64,000 nucleotides of DNA from Planctomycetota bacterium (lineage in GTDB: Bacteria; Planctomycetota; Phycisphaerae; UBA1845), in the NCBI GenBank assembly GCA_016208685.1, contig JACQXM010000051.1, positions 1 through 64,000 of the forward strand. Direction: 5' to 3'. The first letter of the stretch is position 1; every line of letters begins with the position of its first letter. A program made the translations under genes and the position numbers. The notes below the pieces were generated by a model, which did no database searches, was not told the origin of the DNA, and saw only the letters and a program-made list of their open reading frames with translations. This document shows positions 40,755 through 50,700 of this stretch, piece by piece.

Positions 40755-41708
40755 ATGAACAAGAATCTCGGCACCGTGGCTGCCGCGGCTTTCCTCGCCG
40801 TGGTGCTGGCGCTGTACATGTGCACCTTCCAGGTCCGTTTCACCGAGGTAGCGATCAAGAAGACCTGGGGCCATCCGGACAAGGACGCCATCACCGAGCC
40901 CGGGCTGTACTTCAAGTGGCCGGCGCCCATCCAGAGCGTGGTGGTGTACGACAAGCGCACCCGCATTCTCGAGGATCGCACCGAGGAAACGCGCACCGTC
41001 GACGGCAAGAACCTGCTGCTCACCACCTTCACCCTGTGGCGCATCGCCGACCCCTCGCGCTTCCACACCAACTTTCCCGCAGGCGTGGAGGAGGGCGAGA
41101 AGAAGTTACGCACCACGATTGTGACGCAGAAGCACGCCGTGGTGGGCAAACGCGAGTTCGGCGAGTTCGTCTCCACCAACCCCGAGGAGCGCAAGCTGCG
41201 CGAAATCGAGGCGGAGATGCAGGAGGCGGTGACCAGGGCGGCCCGGGAACAATACGGAGTGGAGGTGGTGGGGTTCGGGATCAAGAAGCTGGGGCTGCCG
41301 CAGTCGGTGACCACGGCCATCTTCGAGAGCATGAAGTCGCACGAACAGGCCAAGGCGGCGCGCTACACCGCGGAAGGCGAGGCCCGGGCGGCGGACATCC
41401 TGGCGGGGGCCAAGGCCGCCGAGGATCGCATCATGGCCGCGGCGCGGCAGAAGGCGGCGGAACTCGAGGCGGAGGCGCAGCGGGTGGTCAGCGAATACTA
41501 CAGGGAATTCGACCGCCACCCGGAGCTGCGCATCTTCCTCGACAAGCTCCGCACCGTGGCCGAGGCCCTGCGACAGCGCACCACCCTCATCCTTGATACC
41601 ACCCAGGCGCCGTGGGACGTGTTCGACGAGGGGGCGCGGAGGCAGGTAGTGGAACCTACGGACGTTGCGGCTCCGCGCGCCGGCGCTGCGCCGGGAAAGA
41701 CGGATTAG
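40755..41708 (+). CDS. SPFH/band-7 protein, HflC-like
   Basis: 317 residues after a strong GGAGGAG. One helix (7-24), then EVAIKKTWGHPDKDAITEPGLYFKWPAPIQSVVVYDKR, which is the HflC opening, and the SPFH domain to about 185. LREIEAEMQEAVTRAAREQYGVEVVGFGIKKLGLP is the conserved HflC segment; an Ala/Glu-rich coiled coil (195-245) follows. HflC with HflK forms a cage around FtsH in E. coli, but no ftsH is near, and partner proteins here are transporter subunits. It sits 64 bp after the first SPFH gene and 6 bp before the third. Confidence 0.9.
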   Translation: MNKNLGTVAAAAFLAVVLALYMCTFQVRFTEVAIKKTWGHPDKDAITEPGLYFKWPAPIQSVVVYDKRTRILEDRTEETRTVDGKNLLLTTFTLWRIADPSRFHTNFPAGVEEGEKKLRTTIVTQKHAVVGKREFGEFVSTNPEERKLREIEAEMQEAVTRAAREQYGVEVVGFGIKKLGLPQSVTTAIFESMKSHEQAKAARYTAEGEARAADILAGAKAAEDRIMAAARQKAAELEAEAQRVVSEYYREFDRHPELRIFLDKLRTVAEALRQRTTLILDTTQAPWDVFDEGARRQVVEPTDVAAPRAGAAPGKTD

Positions 41709-41714
41709 ACCTCC

Positions 41715-43034
41715 ATGCACTGGCACCACGACGAACACGATCATTCGCACGCACCGGACGAGCCTCACGCTCCTGGTGCGCCGGAGCATGGGGAGGAGCC
41801 GTTGGACGCGGCGAATCAGTCGCTGGCGGACGCGCTCCGCGCCAGCTTCCGCATCCTCAAGGGGATCATGATGATCCTCGTGGTGCTGTACCTGTTTTCC
41901 AACGTCCGCAGCGTGGATTCCAGCGAGCAGGCGCTGGTGGTGCGGCTCGGGAGCCTGCGTCCCGGCGTGCACGAGGCCGGCCTGACCTGGGCCCTTCCTT
42001 TCCCCATCGACGAAATCGTTCCCCTGCCCACGCGGAAAAGCAACGATCTGATGATCGACGCCCACACCTTCCATCGCGAGCAGAATGAGTTCGGCAAGTC
42101 GCTTGCCTTCATCTCCCGGAGCGAGACCGAGGGGCTCAACCCCACCCTGGATGGCGCGCTGCTCACCGCGGACGCGGGGCTGGTGCACCTGCAATGGAAA
42201 GTCACGTATAAGATCGACGACGTTCGCAGCTATGTGTCCCACATCCTGGGGAAGAAGGTAGAGGCCGCCGAGAAGCTCCTCCGCACCATGGTGGAGAACG
42301 TGGGCATCAAGGTGGCGAGCGAGCTGACCGCCGAGGAGATCATCCGCACTCGCGTCGACCACGTGCAGACGGAGATGAAACGCCGACTTAACGAACGCCT
42401 CACCGAGCTGCAAAGCGGCATTGCCGTCACCCTGGTGGAAATCCATGAGCCCACGCCGCCGCTCCAGATTCGCGAGGCCTTCGACGACACGCAGCGGGCG
42501 GAGAACGCCAAGCAGGCAAGAATCCGCGAGGCGGAGCAGAAGCGGACCAAGTCGCTGAACGAGGCCGCCGGGGCGGCGCACCAGCGGCTGGTCAAGGTGC
42601 TGGACGAGCTGGAACGCCGCACCCGCGACGGAAGCGCGGACGCGGAACTCCTCGCGGAACGCGACCGGCTCCTGGAGCACGAGGTGGAGGGCAAGGCGGG
42701 GCAGCTCATCAAGGACGCCGGCGCCTACCTCTCGGTGGCGGTGGGCAACATGCAGAGCGACGTGGAGCTCTATCGCACGCTGCTGCCCGAGTACGAACGC
42801 AATCCGCACGTGCTCCTTACGCGGCTCTGGGAGCAGACCAAACAGGAGATCTTCCAGGCCCCGGGGGTCATCAAGTTCTATCGCCCGCCGGGCAGCCAGA
42901 TTCGCCTGCATATCCCCCTGGATCCGGAGCAGAAGCGCCACGACGAAGCGCTGCGCCTCCAGGGACAGACCTTCGACGTCAAGCGGCTGCGCCCCACACG
43001 GTTGGTTCCCCTGGGACCGGAGGCGGAGGAGTGA
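41715..43034 (+). CDS. SPFH/band-7 protein, HflK-like, with His-rich N-terminus
   Basis: 439 residues. It opens MHWHHDEHDHSHAPDEPHAPG, with six His in the first twelve residues, a possible metal-binding cytosolic segment. A single helix (about 46-64) leads into SSEQALVVRLGSLRPGVHEAGLTWALPFPIDEIVPLPTR, the HflK signature. TADAGLVHLQWKVTYKIDDV and ELQSGIAVTLVEIHEPTPP are conserved SPFH blocks. A coiled coil (about 255-300) and a C-terminal part NPHVLLTRLWEQTKQEIFQAPG follow. Its stop overlaps the GTG of the ABC ATPase (GTGA), the first direct link between SPFH and ABC genes. Confidence 0.9.
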   Translation: MHWHHDEHDHSHAPDEPHAPGAPEHGEEPLDAANQSLADALRASFRILKGIMMILVVLYLFSNVRSVDSSEQALVVRLGSLRPGVHEAGLTWALPFPIDEIVPLPTRKSNDLMIDAHTFHREQNEFGKSLAFISRSETEGLNPTLDGALLTADAGLVHLQWKVTYKIDDVRSYVSHILGKKVEAAEKLLRTMVENVGIKVASELTAEEIIRTRVDHVQTEMKRRLNERLTELQSGIAVTLVEIHEPTPPLQIREAFDDTQRAENAKQARIREAEQKRTKSLNEAAGAAHQRLVKVLDELERRTRDGSADAELLAERDRLLEHEVEGKAGQLIKDAGAYLSVAVGNMQSDVELYRTLLPEYERNPHVLLTRLWEQTKQEIFQAPGVIKFYRPPGSQIRLHIPLDPEQKRHDEALRLQGQTFDVKRLRPTRLVPLGPEAEE

Positions 43035-44266
43035 CCAGCGACAGCGTGCAGCCGGTGGTCCAGACGGCGGGCCTCTGCAAGACGTTCAAGGATTTCTGGC
43101 GCCGCCCCCGCGTTGAGGCGGTCAAGGACCTGAACCTGGAGATCCGCCCCGGTGAGGTCTTCGGCCTGCTGGGGCCAAACGGCTCCGGCAAAACCACGAC
43201 CATCAAGATGCTGCTGGGGCTGCTCTACCCCACGCGCGGGCGGATCTCGCTGTTCGGCCGGCCCCCGACCGACGTGGGCGTCAAGGCGCGCATCGGGTTC
43301 CTGCCCGAGGAGTCGTATCTCTACCGCTTCCTGGTGGCGGGCGAGACGCTCGAGTATTACGGCCGGCTCTTCCGCCTGCCTCAGCGCATCCGCACCGACC
43401 GTAGCGAATGCCTGCTGGATATGGTGGGGCTGCGGCACGAGGCACGGCGACCCATCGGCGAGTACAGCAAGGGCATGGCGCGGCGCATCGGGCTGGCGCA
43501 GGCGCTGATCAACGATCCCGAATTCCTCATCCTCGACGAACCGACGTCGGGGTTGGACCCCATCGGCGCCCGGCAGATCAAGGACGTCATTAAGGAGCTG
43601 GGGCGGAAGGGCAAGACCATCTTGCTCTCCAGCCACGTGCTCTCCGACGTCGAAGACGTGTGCGATCGCGTGACCATCCTCTACGGCGGCCAGCAGCGGG
43701 CGGCCGGCGACATCGGCGAACTGCTCTGCAAGCGCGACGTCACGCAGATCACCACGCCGCCGCTGGCGGAGGCGACCATCGAGCGCCTGCGCGACCTCCT
43801 GCTCCGCCTGGAGCAAAAGGACATCCTGGGCGTGTCGCACCCCCGCGCCAAGCTCGAGGAGTTCTTTCTGCGCATCGTCGAGGAGGCCCAGGCGGCCAAC
43901 GTCAAAACCTCCGGCGCCCGCGGCGCCGGAGCGATGCCGGACTTCCTCAAGGCGCCGACGGCGCGGGATGTGGTGGACACCCTCGTCAGCGCCGCGACGC
44001 GTCGCATCGAGCCGACGGTTCCGGTGCCCATGGACGAATCGGCGCTGGCGCCCAGTCCGGCGCAGCAGGTGCTCGCGGAGCTGCTGGGAGAGAGGCGGGG
44101 CGCGGGCGGGGCGTTACCTGCCGCGGCGCCGGCTCCGGCGCCTCCCGGAGGACCCGCGGCCGCAACGGGGCCGGAGCATCCCCGGCCGCCCGTGCAGGCG
44201 GACGAAGCGGTGATTCAATCGCTCGTGAACCGCGCCGGCGGGGACACGCAACGCCCGCCGGAATAG
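43031..44266 (+). CDS. ABC transporter ATP-binding protein
   Basis: 411 residues, GTG start overlapping the previous stop. Walker A is GPNGSGKTTT, the signature helix EYSKGMARRIGLAQAL, Walker B FLILDEPTSGLDP, switch His in LLSSHVLSDVEDVCD. It matches the DrrA/CcmA type that energises ABC-2 exporters. Beyond about residue 300 a long C-terminal extension of about 110 residues, rich in Ala and Pro, has no counterpart in ordinary members. The partner permeases are those at 44310 and probably 37390. Confidence 0.93.
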   Translation: MTSDSVQPVVQTAGLCKTFKDFWRRPRVEAVKDLNLEIRPGEVFGLLGPNGSGKTTTIKMLLGLLYPTRGRISLFGRPPTDVGVKARIGFLPEESYLYRFLVAGETLEYYGRLFRLPQRIRTDRSECLLDMVGLRHEARRPIGEYSKGMARRIGLAQALINDPEFLILDEPTSGLDPIGARQIKDVIKELGRKGKTILLSSHVLSDVEDVCDRVTILYGGQQRAAGDIGELLCKRDVTQITTPPLAEATIERLRDLLLRLEQKDILGVSHPRAKLEEFFLRIVEEAQAANVKTSGARGAGAMPDFLKAPTARDVVDTLVSAATRRIEPTVPVPMDESALAPSPAQQVLAELLGERRGAGGALPAAAPAPAPPGGPAAATGPEHPRPPVQADEAVIQSLVNRAGGDTQRPPE

Positions 44267-44309
44267 TGCATGTCTGCCCGCCATCGCGGGTGGATTAGAG
44301 GGACGAACC

Positions 44310-45716
44310 GTGGGTCAGGTCTGGTCCGTAGCCCGACAGATGATCGCCGAGGGGATCCGCATGAAGATCGCCGTGGTCTTCCTCGTGCTCCTGGGGACCG
44401 TTGTGCTCGGCCTGCCCTTTTCCGTCAGCGGAGATCGCTCCCTGACCGGGCGGGTGCAGACCTTCATGTCCTACGCGCTGATCACCACCGGCGCGCTGCT
44501 CAGCCTGCTGACCATCTTCATGGCCCGATCGCTCTCCGACGAGTTCGTGAATCGCCAGATCTTCCTGGTGCTCACCAAGCCTATCCCCAAATGGCGGTTC
44601 GTCCTGGGCAAATGGCTGGGAATGACGGTGTTGAACGCGGTGTTCCTGGGATTCGCCGGGGCGGCCATCTACGGCATGGTGCATTACATCAAGCGCGCCT
44701 ATCCCCCGCTGGACGAGGAGTTCGACCGCAAGGAGCTGGAAAACGAGGTGCTGGTGGCGCGGCACGCCACGCCCGCCACCCTGCCCGACTTCAGCAGGCC
44801 GGCCCTGGCGGAGTTCACCCGCAACATGGAGGAAGGGCGGTACGCCGACGCGCCGGACTTCGACCCGGCGAAGGAAAAGCAGCGCCTCATGACCAAGTAC
44901 GAGGCGCGATGGCGGGTGATCGGACCACTGGACCGCCGGGTGTTCGAGTTCGAGAACATTCTCTGCGATCGCTCCGCCAGCAAGCAGGTGCAGGTGCGCT
45001 ACAAGGCGGAGGTGGCGCAATACCCCACGGACGAGATCTTCCGCTCTTACTGGCAGTTCGGGAACCCGCTCAAGGGCGCCGTGGATTACGAGGCGGCCAT
45101 GCGGCACGTCGTGGGCCGGTTCCACACCATCCGCGTGCCCGCCGACTGCGTGGCCCCCGACCACACCCTCACCGCCGTGCTGCACAACCGCAATCCCTAC
45201 CCCGGCGAACCGCAGTTCAACAACGTGCTCGAGATCCGTGCCTCGGACGGCATCGAGGTGCTGTTCGTAGTGGGCACGTTCGGCTGGAACCTGGTGCGGT
45301 TGCTGCTCATCATGTTGTGCAAGCTGATGTTCCTCGCCGCCGTGTCGGTGCTGGCGGCGACGGTATTCTCCTTCCCCGTGGCCTGCCTCACGTCGCTCAC
45401 CGTCTACATCCTGGCGATCTCCAAGGCGTTCCTCTCGGAGGCCTTGGACTTCGTAACCAGCGACCGGGGGTCGGCGTTCGCATCCTTCAGTGAGTTTCTG
45501 GCCCGAGCCATCGCGTTTGCCTACGAGGCCATCCACTGGGTGGTGCCGAACTTCGGGCGCTACGATGCCGTCGAGACCCTGGTGAACGGACGTAACGTCA
45601 GCCTGATGTGGATTCTCCAGGCGTTCAGCGAACTGGTGCTGCTCAAGACGGTGCTGGTACTGGGGCTGGCCATGCTACTGTTCTATCGCCGCGAGCCGGC
45701 GGAGATCTCCTTCTGA
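44310..45716 (+). CDS. ABC-2-type permease with large extracytoplasmic domain
   Basis: 468 residues from a GTG after AGAGGGA. Helices lie near 17-36, 50-72 and 100-124, then a soluble region of about 190 residues (130-325; RKELENEVLVARHATPATLPDF ... NNVLEIRASDGIEVLFVVG), then helices near 325-360, 365-390, 400-420 and 440-462. The soluble part includes a beta-rich half (VQVRYKAEVAQYPTDEIFRSYWQF) and probably lies outside the membrane. This arrangement resembles gliding-type exporters. TGA and the next ATG overlap (TGATG). Confidence 0.85.
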   Translation: MGQVWSVARQMIAEGIRMKIAVVFLVLLGTVVLGLPFSVSGDRSLTGRVQTFMSYALITTGALLSLLTIFMARSLSDEFVNRQIFLVLTKPIPKWRFVLGKWLGMTVLNAVFLGFAGAAIYGMVHYIKRAYPPLDEEFDRKELENEVLVARHATPATLPDFSRPALAEFTRNMEEGRYADAPDFDPAKEKQRLMTKYEARWRVIGPLDRRVFEFENILCDRSASKQVQVRYKAEVAQYPTDEIFRSYWQFGNPLKGAVDYEAAMRHVVGRFHTIRVPADCVAPDHTLTAVLHNRNPYPGEPQFNNVLEIRASDGIEVLFVVGTFGWNLVRLLLIMLCKLMFLAAVSVLAATVFSFPVACLTSLTVYILAISKAFLSEALDFVTSDRGSAFASFSEFLARAIAFAYEAIHWVVPNFGRYDAVETLVNGRNVSLMWILQAFSELVLLKTVLVLGLAMLLFYRREPAEISF

Positions 45717-47695
45717 TGTCGCAGTTTCTCCGCTACTCCCTGCCCGAGCACCTGCGAGCGCGGCGGTCGGCGCAGCGCCGCGAAGTGGGCGTGCAGGTCG
45801 CCGCCGTGGTGACGGCGCTGCTTTGCCTGGCGGGGGCGGGAATGCTGCTGGCCCCCATGAACGCCGTGCGCCGCGAACGGCAACTGGTGGTCGACCCCGA
45901 CACCATCAAGGGCCTGCCGCCCGGCATGTCCCTGCTCGGGAAGCTGGGGACCTTCCGCGCCCTGGCCATCGACTGGGCCTCCATCCGCGCCGAGCGCCTC
46001 AAGCAGGAGGGCAAGACCTACGAGGCCTATGAGCTGCACAAGACCATCTGCAAGCTGGCGCCGCGCTTTCCGCGGGTGTGGGCCACGGCGGCCTGGAACA
46101 TGGCCTACAACATCTCCGTCAACCAGTACACGCCGGAAGCACGCTGGCAATGGGTGCGCAACGGCATCGCCCTGCTTCGCGACGAGGGCATCCCGTACAA
46201 CCCGCGCTCCATCACGCTGTACCGCGAACTGCAATGGATCTTCTGGCACAAAATCGGCGATTTCCTCGATGACGAACACCTGAACTACAAGCGGGCCCTG
46301 GCCGTAGAAATGGAACGGGTGCTCGGCCCGCCGCCCGTGACCCTGTCCGACGCCGAGTACTTCGACTGGTTTCGCAAGATCGTCGACGCCCCGCGCGACG
46401 TGACGGCGCTGATCGAGGGCGATGCCGAAGTCTCCCGGCTGGTGTCACGGCTCATCGACCTGAAGCTCGGGCCGGACGATTCGCTCCTGGAATTCGTCGC
46501 CCGGCACCTACGGCCGGAGCTCGACGCGGGAACCCTGGTCAAGGACCAGCAGCAGGCCGACCCCCTGCCGGCGCAACGGCTGGCGGTGCTTAAGGACCCT
46601 GCCTATGCCGAGGCGCTGGATCGGCTGCTGGCGGCCTTGCGCTCGCGGGTGCTGCGCGAACGTTACAAGATGAACCTGGAGTGGATGCTCGACCTTATGG
46701 TCAACCAGTACGGCCCGCTGGACTGGCGCAACGCCTTCGCGCATTCCCTCTACTGGTCAAGCTGGGGCAACAAGGCCAACGAGGGTTACGAGTACACGGA
46801 CCGCGCCGATGAAGTGAACACGGCGCGGAACATGTTCTTCGCTCTCCATAGCCTCATTGTTCGTGGACGCATGGTGCTCCTGCCCGACTTCGACGACCCC
46901 TTCGCCTCCTACATCGACTTCACCAGCGACCTGCGGTTTATTCCCTACCTCTTCAACACCTACCTGCGGATCGGAAAGGAGCAGTTCGGCGGCAGCCCGG
47001 ACTTTGTGGAGGGCACGCCCGGTAAGAACTACATGACCGGTCTGGTCACCAACATGGAGAACTGGATTCAGATGCTGTTCCTGGAGGGGGGAGAGGAGAA
47101 CGCGGCGCAGGCGGAGAACTTCTACGCCTGGCTGCGGGAATACAACCGCCACCCGGACGGCACCGTGCAATCACGCTACCAGAAGACGCTGGAACAGTTC
47201 GTCATGGACGACATCCTGGCGCAGCTCGATACCTACCGCGCCGTCAACGGGCTGATCCGCGCCCAGGTGGTTCGCGGCCTCAAGCACCTGCAACTGGGCC
47301 AGAAAGCGGCGTGCCTGGCGGCCTTTGAGCGCGCCCGCCTGGCCTACGAATACTGGATGCACGACTCGCGCGTCGATCCCAACGATCGTCGGAAGATGCA
47401 GCCCTTCGTGGTCATCGTGCGCGACGAGATCGTGGAGTTTCTCCGCGCTGCGTACATCGCCCCGCTCTTCAAGGTCCGCCTCTGGCGGGAGCTGCCCCTG
47501 GAACAGCGGCAGATGTCCTACGACCTGCTCACCGCGTACTTTCACGAACTCTGCGCCGCCCAGCAGCCGCCGTGGTCCGTGGAGCTGGCGTTCGACGAGC
47601 CGCCGGGCATGGAGGAGGCCCGCAAACGCGACCTCGAGCTTCGCGGGGCCCCGCGCCAGGAGGGCGTCGACCCCGGAGAGAAGTTCAAACCGTAA
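45716..47695 (+). CDS. Membrane-anchored 659-residue protein of the SPFH/ABC operon, unknown function
   Basis: Start ATG 45716 overlaps the permease stop by one base. One helix at about 27-49 (VAAVVTALLCLAGAGMLLAPM) leads to an otherwise soluble protein. Residues about 75-150 are helical with a TPR-like feel (FRALAIDWASIRAERLKQEGKTYEAYEL, FPRVWATAAWNMAYNISVN). GPLDWRNAFAHSLYWSSWGNK near 355 and the aromatic-rich DFTSDLRFIPYLFNTYLRIGK near 415 look like conserved, catalytic or binding positions, but I recognise no family. Probably exported side of the membrane and part of the same complex as the preceding genes. Last gene of the operon. Confidence 0.8.
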   Translation: MSQFLRYSLPEHLRARRSAQRREVGVQVAAVVTALLCLAGAGMLLAPMNAVRRERQLVVDPDTIKGLPPGMSLLGKLGTFRALAIDWASIRAERLKQEGKTYEAYELHKTICKLAPRFPRVWATAAWNMAYNISVNQYTPEARWQWVRNGIALLRDEGIPYNPRSITLYRELQWIFWHKIGDFLDDEHLNYKRALAVEMERVLGPPPVTLSDAEYFDWFRKIVDAPRDVTALIEGDAEVSRLVSRLIDLKLGPDDSLLEFVARHLRPELDAGTLVKDQQQADPLPAQRLAVLKDPAYAEALDRLLAALRSRVLRERYKMNLEWMLDLMVNQYGPLDWRNAFAHSLYWSSWGNKANEGYEYTDRADEVNTARNMFFALHSLIVRGRMVLLPDFDDPFASYIDFTSDLRFIPYLFNTYLRIGKEQFGGSPDFVEGTPGKNYMTGLVTNMENWIQMLFLEGGEENAAQAENFYAWLREYNRHPDGTVQSRYQKTLEQFVMDDILAQLDTYRAVNGLIRAQVVRGLKHLQLGQKAACLAAFERARLAYEYWMHDSRVDPNDRRKMQPFVVIVRDEIVEFLRAAYIAPLFKVRLWRELPLEQRQMSYDLLTAYFHELCAAQQPPWSVELAFDEPPGMEEARKRDLELRGAPRQEGVDPGEKFKP

Positions 47696-47709
47696 CCCAG
47701 TGCCCATCC

Positions 47710-47727
47710 GCCGGGCGGCCCGCCGGC
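47710..47727. terminator. Possible bidirectional hairpin between convergent genes
   Basis: GCCGGGCGGCCCGCCGGC is a near-perfect 18-bp palindrome in the 41-bp gap between the operon end and the kinase gene end. No T-run follows on either side, so intrinsic termination is uncertain. Confidence 0.35.
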
Positions 47728-47736
47728 GCCCAGCCG

Positions 47737-50700
47737 TTACTCCGCCGGCTTCGCTTCGGCGCGGGCGGAGCGGCGTTCGGACGGCGACCCCGGCGTGCGA
47801 GGACGCAACAGCGTGCCTCCCGCCCACGCGCGAAGCGCCTCTACCTCGGCGGTGTCCTCGCCGTTGCCGCCGGTGACGCGTCGGATCTGAAACTCCAGGT
47901 TCCCCGCGATGTGCCGATCGTAGTAGTTCAGGTCCCACAGACCCACCGTGCCGTCGTTGCTGGCGGTTACCAGTTGCCGGCCGTCGGGATGGAACGAAAG
48001 CGTGAACACAATGCCGTGATGACCCAGGAGCGTTGCCAGGCAGCGGCCGGTCGTGGTGTCCCACAGCTTGATCTCGTTCCCTCGCCCCGCCGACGCCAGC
48101 AGGCGGCCCTCGGGATGAAACGCCACGGAGAACAAGTGTTGTCGGTGTGCTTCCCATTGGGATAGGCAGTCGCCGCTCGCCACGTCCCACAGCCGAATCG
48201 TGCGGTCGTCCCCGCCGGAGGCGAGTCGCCGTCCGTCGGGCGAGAAGCTCACGGTACGGATGCCGCTGGGGTGGCCGAGCCATTGCCTGCGCACCACGCC
48301 GCTGGGGACTTCGCAGAGCACGATGTTGCCGTCCATGGCCGCCGACGCCAGGAGTGTGTCGTCGGGGCTGAACGCCACGGCTGGTACGCGGTTGCGGTGT
48401 TCGCGTTGAACGAGGACGCAGGCGCCGGTGGCGGCGTCCCACAGCCGAACGGTGTGGTCCTCGCTGCCCGACGCCACCCATCGCCCGTCGGAACTGATCG
48501 CCACCGTGCTGACCGACGCCTCGTGGCCGGTGAAGCTCCGCAGATAACTTCCGGTCTCGGCGTCCCACAGGCGGACCTCCGCGGCGTAGTCCGCCGAGAC
48601 CAGTCGCCGCCCGTCGCGGGAAAAGGCCAGCGATGCGACCTGCCCACTATGGCCAGTCAGGGTCCGTGGCACTTCCCCCGACGCCTTGTCCAGCAGCGAC
48701 ACGCACCACCCGCTGTGCGGCTCCTGCTCGCCACACCCGGCGACGGCGATCGTCCTTCCATCGCGGCTCAGGGCGGCGCAAAGCGGGCCCGGCCGTACGT
48801 GGGCGACGGGCCGCATGGCCTGGTAGGGCCGCGTCTCCCACAACTTGATAAAGCCGACCCGATCCGAGGCCACCACATAGTTGCCGTCCGGGCTGAGCAC
48901 CGGCCGGTACAACCACTTGGCCGCGGCGACGTAGGTCACAAGCACCTCGCGCGTCCGAACGTCCACCAGCCGCAGCGCGCTGTCGAAGCCCGTGGAGGCG
49001 AGCATGGGCTCTTCGTCGTGAAAGCGCAGGGCGTTGACCCACCCGTCGTGGGAGTAGGACCACTTCTCCCGCGAGGCGACGTCCAGCACGTGCGTGTGGT
49101 TCTCGGCTCCCGCGGCGGCGTATTCGCCGCGCGCGGAGAGGGCCACGGATTTGACGGGGCCCTCCGGAATGCGGAGCGCGGCGATCGGCTCGCCGCCGGC
49201 CAGCGGACGCACCTCCAGCGGCCCATTCTCGCCCGAGGTGGCCAGCCAGCAATCGTCGCTGCTGACCGCCGCCCGGATGGTGTCCGAGGGAGCCAGGGGG
49301 GCGATGGTCCGCGAGGATCGGCCGGCGACGTCGTAGATCTGCACGGTTCCGCCTTGCTCCGAAGCGGAGACGATGGTCTGTTCGTCGCGCGACACATGAA
49401 GAAGCGATAGGGGGTTCGGCATCGTGGGGTGCGATTCGAGAAGCGCCCCCGTCGTCGAATCGCGGAACTCCACGGTGCCGTCGGGCATGCCCAGGACCAG
49501 TCGCCCGGTGCGCCGCCCGAAGGCAACGGATTTCACCGCCGCTCCCAGCGGCCCGATGCTGCGGAGTCGCTCGCCGGCCAGGGTGTAGAAGTTGACGAGT
49601 CCGTCGCTTCCCACGGTGACGATCTGTTTTCCGTCGGGCGTGAAGGTCACGTCGGCCACGTCCTTGAGGTCCAGGGCCCAGGTGGTGACGCAGGGTTCGC
49701 GGCTGTAGAGCTCCCACAGCGCCCAGTGCACGGGCGAGGCAGAGAGCGACGAAAGCTGATCGGCGGCTTCGCCGGCGTCCGAGGGCGATTGCAACAGGAA
49801 GGACTTCCAGAGCATCGACTCGCCGGTGGGCAGGTCGCCCGCGGCGCCGGCGCTCCGCGCGCTTTCGATGGTCAGCGTGTGCACGCTGCGCTCGAGGTCG
49901 GCGGCATATTGGTTGGCGCGATCGCGCTCGCGGGCGATGCGATTGGCGAGCACGGCCATCGCGACTCCGAAGACGGCGACCAGGGTCACAAAGGCGATCG
50001 CCACCGCGGCGGCCGTGCGGTGCCGTCGCACCGTCTTGCGGAACACGTACCAGGTGCTGTCGCGCTTGGCGTCGATGGGCGCCCCGGTGAGGTAGCGTTC
50101 CACGTCGGCGCGCAGCGCCTCGACGGTCTGGTAGCGCCGCTCGCGGTCCTTAGCGAGGGCCTTCTGAAGGATGGTGTCCAATTCGTCATCGATGCGGTGG
50201 TTGAAGAACGAGGCGTGCTGCGGACTTACCTCTGCGATATGCCGCACCACGTCGGAGATCGAGCCGCTCACCGGGTAAGGCAGGGCACCGGTGAGCATCT
50301 CGTACAGAATGACCCCCAGGGCATACACGTCGGTGCGGGTGTCCACCATGTCGGGGTTGCCTCGCACCTGCTCCGGAGCCGCATAGGCGAAGGTGCCCAT
50401 GAACTCGCCGGTTTGGGTCGCCAGGAGCTCGCCCATCACCGGCTCGCGTCCCAGGGCCCGCGCCAGGCCGAAATCGAGCACGTGCGGCACGCCTTGCGCG
50501 TCCACCAGGATGTTCCCCGGCTTGATGTCGCGGTGGATGATGCCGTGCTGGTGCGCGAACTCTACCGCCTCGCAAATCTTCATGAACAGCCGCAAAACAT
50601 GTTTGATCGACACCACGCCCGCACCGGTGATGGACCCCGGCGGCGGCGAGAGGTACTGATCGAGCGGCATTCCGTGGATGTACTCCATGGCGAAGAAGTG

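Noticed and set aside
39443..41353. 636-residue minus-strand open frame
   Set aside because: Antisense to two SPFH genes with clear conserved motifs.
47701..47736. Strong bidirectional terminator
   Set aside because: The palindrome lacks T-tracts; reported only as a low-confidence hairpin.
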